A DNA stretch of 64,000 nt, taken from assembly GCA_033239005.1 (NCBI GenBank), contig BSQZ01000036.1:4174001-4238000 (forward strand), written 5' to 3'. Positions 47,646-64,000 of the stretch are shown piece by piece. The translations under genes were made by a program, and so were the position numbers. Numbering within the stretch: the first letter of the stretch is position 1; the number at the start of each line of letters is the position of its first letter. The stretch is from Lamellibrachia satsuma. Taxonomy: Eukaryota > Annelida > Polychaeta > Sabellida > Siboglinidae. The notes below the pieces were generated by a model that was given only the letters and a program-made list of their open reading frames with translations, was not told the DNA's origin and did not search any database.

Positions 47646-50056
47646 CTGACAGCGTGGTTAAAGATTAAATAAACAAGAAAATTGCATTTATTTAAGATAA
47701 TCCGTAATCACATTCAACAATACAAAATATATATATTATAATTGGTAAACCTGTTTGTTTGGATGCAGTTGTATATAAACTAATAACTACCTAGAATTGG
47801 TGGTAGAATTATGTGAATGGATTCTGCGCAGTAATTGCAGCATGGCTGAATGCTTCCAACATAAATTAGGGTGGTGTTTGAAGATACAACTTGTGCGGAA
47901 TATTGTGGTGTGAACGCTTGTTGAAGAGGTTCTGCGCATGTGTTCAAATACTACATAATACTGGTTTTGTCTTTAGCTAGCTTTTAACCTAAAATAATCA
48001 CAATTAATAATGCATTAGTTAAACACTGTATACAGTACAATATATGTAATCAAAATATTCATAATAATCAAGTGCAACCGTGCTGACTATAACGGGAGAT
48101 TTTGTCATACGTGGAGATTTTTGCATAGGATGTAATGTGCCATGCCGCTGGCATTGACCTTTCAACAAAATTCGTCGACAGTTGTTTTCATTTCGATGTC
48201 ACGCACGGTTATCTCTTTTTTTACCCATGCCCAATTCCACTTGACACAACAACCAATGTTGATCTCTTGTGTGCGATGTTGCTCTTTTCTTGTGAAAATA
48301 CTGGCCATTTCATGAAAATTTTTAATCTGGTTCTGAATTCTTTGCTAGAGGCACTCCGCGTACGCCATTTATGAAACATAAAGGTGACACCACACGGTGG
48401 AAAAATTATGAACATTTGAATTATTAATCAACCAATGCCGTTGACTGGATAAATATCTTGCGACGAACCAAACGTGTGGCGCTACACAAAACAATCTGCT
48501 ACTCGATCTCTGTTATAGCCTCGATTACCCGTGATGTGGTGCCACAGCTTAGCGAGTTCACGAATGCAAGCAATACATCCAATAGTTGGGCTAAGCGATA
48601 CTATAGTTACCGACCATCAAGCCACGGCATACCCTGACTCCCCACCCCCAAAAAACTCAACGGATTTATGATTTACCGGGGTGAAGTGTAGTGCTTTGGG
48701 TGGCGCAATAAAATTTACCCTTTCTTCATCACACCTCCACCATAGCTTCAATATACGATGTACATTATCATGAAGTTCTGTATATTTTTCGTGTCTGCAA
48801 CATGCCAAGTATCAATTTTCCCATCGAAACCAATGATAAAACTGATTCAGGCAATTCCATGCCATGCACAAAATTACAATTCGCTTTAAAAAAACGATAC
48901 CTTGATTTTCTGTCTTGTCACTGACCTGCAGCAGCATTTAACATGGCAATGTGCCTTATAAACACCATTTATGAGAATGCTGAATGGAAGTAAACTGTTT
49001 TTTATTAGTGAATGAAAACACAGCTAGTGGTTTCGTATAACATAAAATGTTCATTGTCCTAAATTAACAATGTTATACACACCAGAAATTTTATAAACCA
49101 TTTGGGAATTTGACATATCAATAAATCATCCGATGAAAAACGTTATATTTCACTTTCAAAGGTGAGGATTCATTGTTCTGTTTTCATAGCCGTACAGCGA
49201 TACTATTCAGTGCCAAATAACTGTCCCTAAACGCATATTTATTTGATGAAAAATGCCATCCTATACACACCTTATTTGGCACTATACGGTTATTAGCTTC
49301 AGACATTTGTGGTGGCCTATATTCTCCGATAATCGTAGCTAATTCTGGAGCTGCCTGTGGCTCCCTCTGATGGCCAAGTTATCATCCATTTGAATGACAG
49401 TTGTGAATTTAGTTGGAACCATGCTTCTGGGGATCCTAGATTTTGATACTGAATCAGGTTTCTGTGATTAGGTGAATCGGTCGGAATCCTTAGTTCTTGG
49501 GAGTTCGACATGATATATTATTAGTTAAAATGCCATTATTACAGCGTAAACCGACCATAAATGGCCGTCGTGCGCAACGCTTCAAACCGGTTGTAACTGG
49601 CTGGTGGAGGTTTCCCCTGGAATGGGCTTGCGTATTCAATTCAATAAAACTTTACGCCAACTTTAATGTCCATTTAAAATTGGAAAATACCGTTTTTTGC
49701 AGATATAAAACACGGTTACTATATATGCGGTGACGCGATGTGTATATGCACAAAGTTTATACATATTCAGTGGGAAAAAAACCTGAAATACACAGCGATC
49801 CGCATAGGTTACTAAGAATGCCTACACGTCGAGTCAAAAAATTTTGCTTCGGTGCTAAAAACGATAAATATACTAATAAACTGGCATATTTTATTTGTGT
49901 GTTTTGATGATGACATCAATCAACAAACATGCATCAACATTCAACTGATAAAGGATACACGAAGAACCAGGCCATAAAGAAGATGCCGATGCAGAGGAGA
50001 ACTATGGTGAGATGGGGGAAGACAGCAGGGTTGATCGGGCTGACATACCGACTCAT
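47519..50056 (-). CDS. TMEM258: TMEM258, oligosaccharyltransferase small subunit
   Basis: The coding exon from 50074 down to 49959 (ATG at 50056) joins the last exon at 47645-47519 (stop TCA/TGA at 47521-47519). The 74 residues from this Met match what I recall of animal TMEM258 almost end to end, including [32 protein letters not shown] and LLLWVGIYV. Two hydrophobic helices are visible, at about 15-35 and 52-74. Family knowledge: TMEM258 (yeast Ost5-like) is an ER membrane subunit of the oligosaccharyltransferase complex for N-glycosylation. The open frame extends 5' of this Met to the acceptor (EQAVES before MSRY), so a short upstream exon probably supplies the true start, as the human protein has a few residues before MSRY. 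Confidence 0.95.
47805..47882 (+). mobile_element. SINE fragment in the TMEM258 U12-type intron
   Basis: gtgaatggattctgcgcagt and aattgcagcatggctgaatg match 18995-19065 of the full SINE. Confidence 0.55.
47883..49949. other. Rest of the TMEM258 U12-type intron
   Basis: No coding signs. 48655-48735 may be a decayed SINE tail (gtgaagtgtagtgctttggg). Confidence 0.45.
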
Positions 50057-50074
50057 CGACTCAACTGCTTGCTC
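49959..50074 (-). CDS. TMEM258: TMEM258 internal coding exon
   Basis: Minus-strand acceptor cttgtttcag|GAGCAAGC, then [15 protein letters not shown] and the first transmembrane helix through AWFF. The exon ends TTCTTCGT and is followed directly by GTATCCTTT, a U12-type donor. The reading frame is open from the acceptor, phase 0. Confidence 0.95.
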
Positions 50075-51488
50075 CTGAAACAAGAACAAATATATGTATG
50101 AAATAAGATTGAATACATTCGCAGAAACTGCAAGTGTGACATACATGTACACGACCAGAACAGGTAAAAAATAATTAAAAGTTTGTTTGATGATCTCACC
50201 GAAAATAATAGTTTACATGTCATAAGTCGACATTACCTTGTTGGTTGGATTTTTTGGAAAAATGAGTGAACCGCGTAAAAAGTTGAATCAAGGAGGGACA
50301 ATAAGGACATGACCAGGGCTGGTAGTTAGCCTGATTTACTGGCCCTGGTGTCATAGTCTTTCATCTAGCAGCTAACCCAGTTTCTCATTGCAAACTGGAA
50401 ATTCTATGTATAGTCACTGGTGTCAAATTCAAGCCATTTCTGCATTTTACCCATTTTGAGATTTTCAGTGGACATCGCATTACAGACGTCACTAGTCGTA
50501 TATGTCGCCCAGTATTGGTCCTTGTGAGCGTAAATGTCCAACAAAACTAATTGCTTCGAAGAAAAATTATGTAAACAGTTTTTTAAGACATGTTTTGGTG
50601 CTATATAAAGACAATGATCGCTAGATGTAGTAGATGGCAGTTCTATCGTCCCATATTAGTGACGTTGGTGGCCTCTATGTAAATATGCCATATTTCACTT
50701 TGTCAGACGGAAATCTACACAAGTATTTGTAATAATCATCACAGGAAAGTTATTGAACGGACCCATGGTATTTGTACATTTAATGCGTTGCGTCTGACCG
50801 CACAGTGCTTTCTCTTCTCTTAGCTCAAATTTAAGTGGGAGCCTCATTTCGGTTTCTCCACACCTGTCGCAAACGTTTGATTATCGTACTTATTTCACAC
50901 TAAACAAATTTTATAAAAAATTTTTTGCATTCCACTCTGAATTGATGAAGACATTGTTAGTGAATTGGTATATCAATCTTTTGCACAAAAAGTTTCTTCA
51001 GATTTATGTGAAAACAGTCTATTCTATTAAGTAGCTCGAATTTGACGCTGACCAGTAGTATACGCTGTAGCCTAGGCTAGGTCTGACTGCCGGTATCGGT
51101 CTTTCCTGAAGTTCTTCCGTCTATACTTCCTCCTAACTATTGACTTTATCAGTGCCATTGAACAGAAAACCGACAGGGGTGTAAAGTGTAACTTGATCAC
51201 TGCGTAGGTGTTATCTGTAACCACTATTAAGCTGCATATATATAAATATGGTATAAACTGAGTAAAATACGTAAGTACGGTAACTCCATTAAAGTGTACG
51301 ACGGTATACGTGGCAACGGCCAGATACACGTCGACATGAATGCGTCAATATTAATATTTACAACATTCGATGCCAGATCAAGTTAAACTCAATAAAACTA
51401 CGATGTTAGAACAGTTAGACGTTAAGCGTAAGTTGCAGGATGATCCAAACTAGTTGTGATAATCACTGATTAAATATCAACTTCGTAC
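50075..51488 (-). other. Putative TMEM258 intron 1
   Basis: Between the acceptor of the main coding exon and the proposed first exon. No coding content seen; the boundaries depend on the uncertain first exon. Confidence 0.4.
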
Positions 51489-51545
51489 CATGTTTACGTT
51501 TTGGACGCTGAATACCGGAACCGGAAGAGGCAAGACCACGATTGA
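51489..51545 (-). promoter_or_regulatory. Possible TMEM258 first exon and promoter
   Basis: On the minus strand an ATG at 51491-51489 is followed immediately by GTACGA, a weak donor. Splicing there in phase 0 would give [11 protein letters not shown], similar in length to the human N-terminus. Just upstream (plus-strand reading accggaaccggaagagg, about 51517-51533) are two ETS-like CCGGAA elements, common near housekeeping gene starts. This is inference; no transcript evidence is available here. Confidence 0.35.
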
Positions 51546-52097
51546 CGAGTTCACTGCTTACGAAAGGGTGGATGATGTTACTGCAAATTACACCAACTTT
51601 CCAAATGTCTACTTGCGTTCTACTTTTTAGTTCTTAACTGAAGCATTAAAAACTACGTATTAAAACAGTGTTTTACATGATTTACTGTGTTTACAATGTG
51701 CGTTCAGCAATGACAGAAAATCACGCTTGTTCAACAAATGAACTCGCCCTCAGAGGACATTCACGCCTATCTCAATCGAGTAAGATGTTCCCTTGGCACC
51801 GAGTAAATATAGTTCTGTCGGCTAATGCTTTGAACAATTAAGTGTCTGTCATGCGTTTCAGACCGGATAAAGCAAACGATGACACCAATGGCAATATTGC
51901 AATTCGCGTGACTGCAATAGCACAATGTTTACCGATGTCAGACAGTGATTTAGACGCGGAATTCAGCTCGCTGACTGCTGAGTTTAATGAAATGTAGTGT
52001 AGGGGCCCAACACTGTATGTAATCCACACGGATAGTACCAGTGAGTGTTGACGTGTACTGACTGTACCTGGACGACATAGTTAATATCATCGAGGCC
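51492..52097. promoter_or_regulatory. Intergenic space between TMEM258 and KIAA2012 starts
   Basis: About 600 bp between the proposed TMEM258 start on the minus strand and the KIAA2012-like start on the plus strand. No TATA box is obvious near either start. ETS-like CCGGAA motifs lie near 51517-51533. The size fits a bidirectional promoter. Confidence 0.4.
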
Positions 52098-63377
<11,280 letters not shown>

Positions 63378-64000
63378 GTAACGTATAATTCATTGTTGGC
63401 CACACATTCGTTGAAACTAGAGAGATTAGTTTCGAATGGCCACTTAGAAATTGTCAGCATTTGTGAGGGTACTAAACTCCTTTTGTAATCTTCCTCGGAA
63501 CAAGTGAATTATGATGATTTTTGTCTAAATGCAAAGAGAATTTGATCTATGGTCAAGCGGTTCTGTGCAGTCTTATTTTGAAAATCACCTAGTGTTGTAT
63601 TAATTAATGAAGAGATGCTAGATTTCATCCAAAATGTTGATTACGTAATCAGTTTTGGCACGGAATTAGCATCCTTCTGAACTAGGTTTACTCACATAAA
63701 TGTTGGCAATTTATTCATCAACCCGTTTTCTACTTCCAGTTTGACTTATTCACATAGTTAACTAATTCTAAAATACCCCAGTTCTATCATGAAAATCCCC
63801 ATTAAAGTGTCTCAGAATTATATCTTTATATATATTGGTAACATGACAAGTTAGATTGTGATAGGCTGATTATTTTTATTTCAGATTTAAACTAAAATTT
63901 GAAGACAAACCAGGAAGCTATATAAAAAATATGCAGCAATGTTAATCATCATTAGAATAATGAAAACTATGACTGATAATTCTGTGATTCCAGAGAAAGT
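63378..64000 (+). other. KIAA2012-like intron 6 to window end
   Basis: AT-rich. The last bases, tctgtgattccag|agaaagt, look like an acceptor and the first 7 bases of an exon in phase 1, which exon 6 would need. Only a hint. Confidence 0.35.

Larger units (their letters stand above)
47646..49958 (-). other. Candidate U12-type (minor spliceosome) intron of TMEM258
   Basis: On the minus strand the donor is GTATCCTTT (49958-49950), an exact match to the GT-AG class of U12 5' splice sites. Near the 3' end TCTTTAAC (47664-47657) differs at one base from the branch consensus TCCTTAAC. Its branch A is 12 nt from the final AG, within the narrow U12 spacing. No polypyrimidine tract precedes the AG, as expected for U12 introns. 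The intron also carries a SINE fragment near 47805-47882. Confidence 0.85.

Overview
This is a window of animal nuclear DNA, probably from a marine or other aquatic invertebrate. Genes are split into short exons with GT-AG introns of kilobase length. Intergenic and intronic DNA is full of 5'-truncated non-LTR retrotransposons, a tRNA-derived SINE, minisatellites and long (TA)n/(CA)n tracts. No prokaryotic or organellar signature is visible. I cannot name the species; a mollusc, annelid, brachiopod, hemichordate or amphioxus would all fit.

Three protein-coding genes can be supported. (1) A complete nine-coding-exon synaptotagmin-12 homologue (plus strand, 16137-36976, about 410 aa) with an N-terminal membrane anchor, two C2 domains lacking most calcium-binding acidic residues, and a C-terminal WHSL motif. 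(2) TMEM258, a small subunit of the oligosaccharyltransferase complex (minus strand, coding exons at 50056-49959 and 47645-47519, with a possible first exon near 51491). Its second intron has the hallmarks of a U12-type (minor spliceosome) intron. (3) The 5' part of a KIAA2012 homologue (plus strand, six exons from 52098 to 63377, running off the right edge). It starts about 600 bp from TMEM258 in a head-to-head arrangement, so the two may share a promoter region. All exon phases in the synaptotagmin-12 and KIAA2012 models join without a frame break, and the TMEM258 coding exons also join in frame.

Layout: 1-5080 decayed LINEs, a (TA)n fold-back cluster and a MITE-like inverted repeat; 5690-6300 a CpG-rich block, possibly a promoter or 5' exon; 6345-7975 a tandem segmental duplication with a SINE in each half; 8000-14090 mostly unassigned sequence with interspersed repeats; 14090-16000 a repeat carrying short arrays, then the best-preserved LINE copy; 16100-37400 the synaptotagmin-12 gene, whose introns hold several minisatellites (two with higher-order structure) and a nested LINE-in-LINE insertion; 37400-41700 mostly featureless; 41700-44640 a DUF7869-type transposase remnant and a Ty3/gypsy 3' end, both with internal minisatellites; 46280-51500 TMEM258; 52098 to the end the KIAA2012 homologue.

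The recurring oddity is that several minisatellites lie inside transposon open reading frames (24, 59 and 36 bp units, perhaps also 35 bp), and two intronic arrays show higher-order repeat structure (5 x 43 bp and 3 x 54 bp). I found no convincing new biological system such as a defence, toxin or biosynthetic cluster. The most interesting items are the U12-type intron, the divergent TMEM258/KIAA2012 pair and the repeat dynamics.
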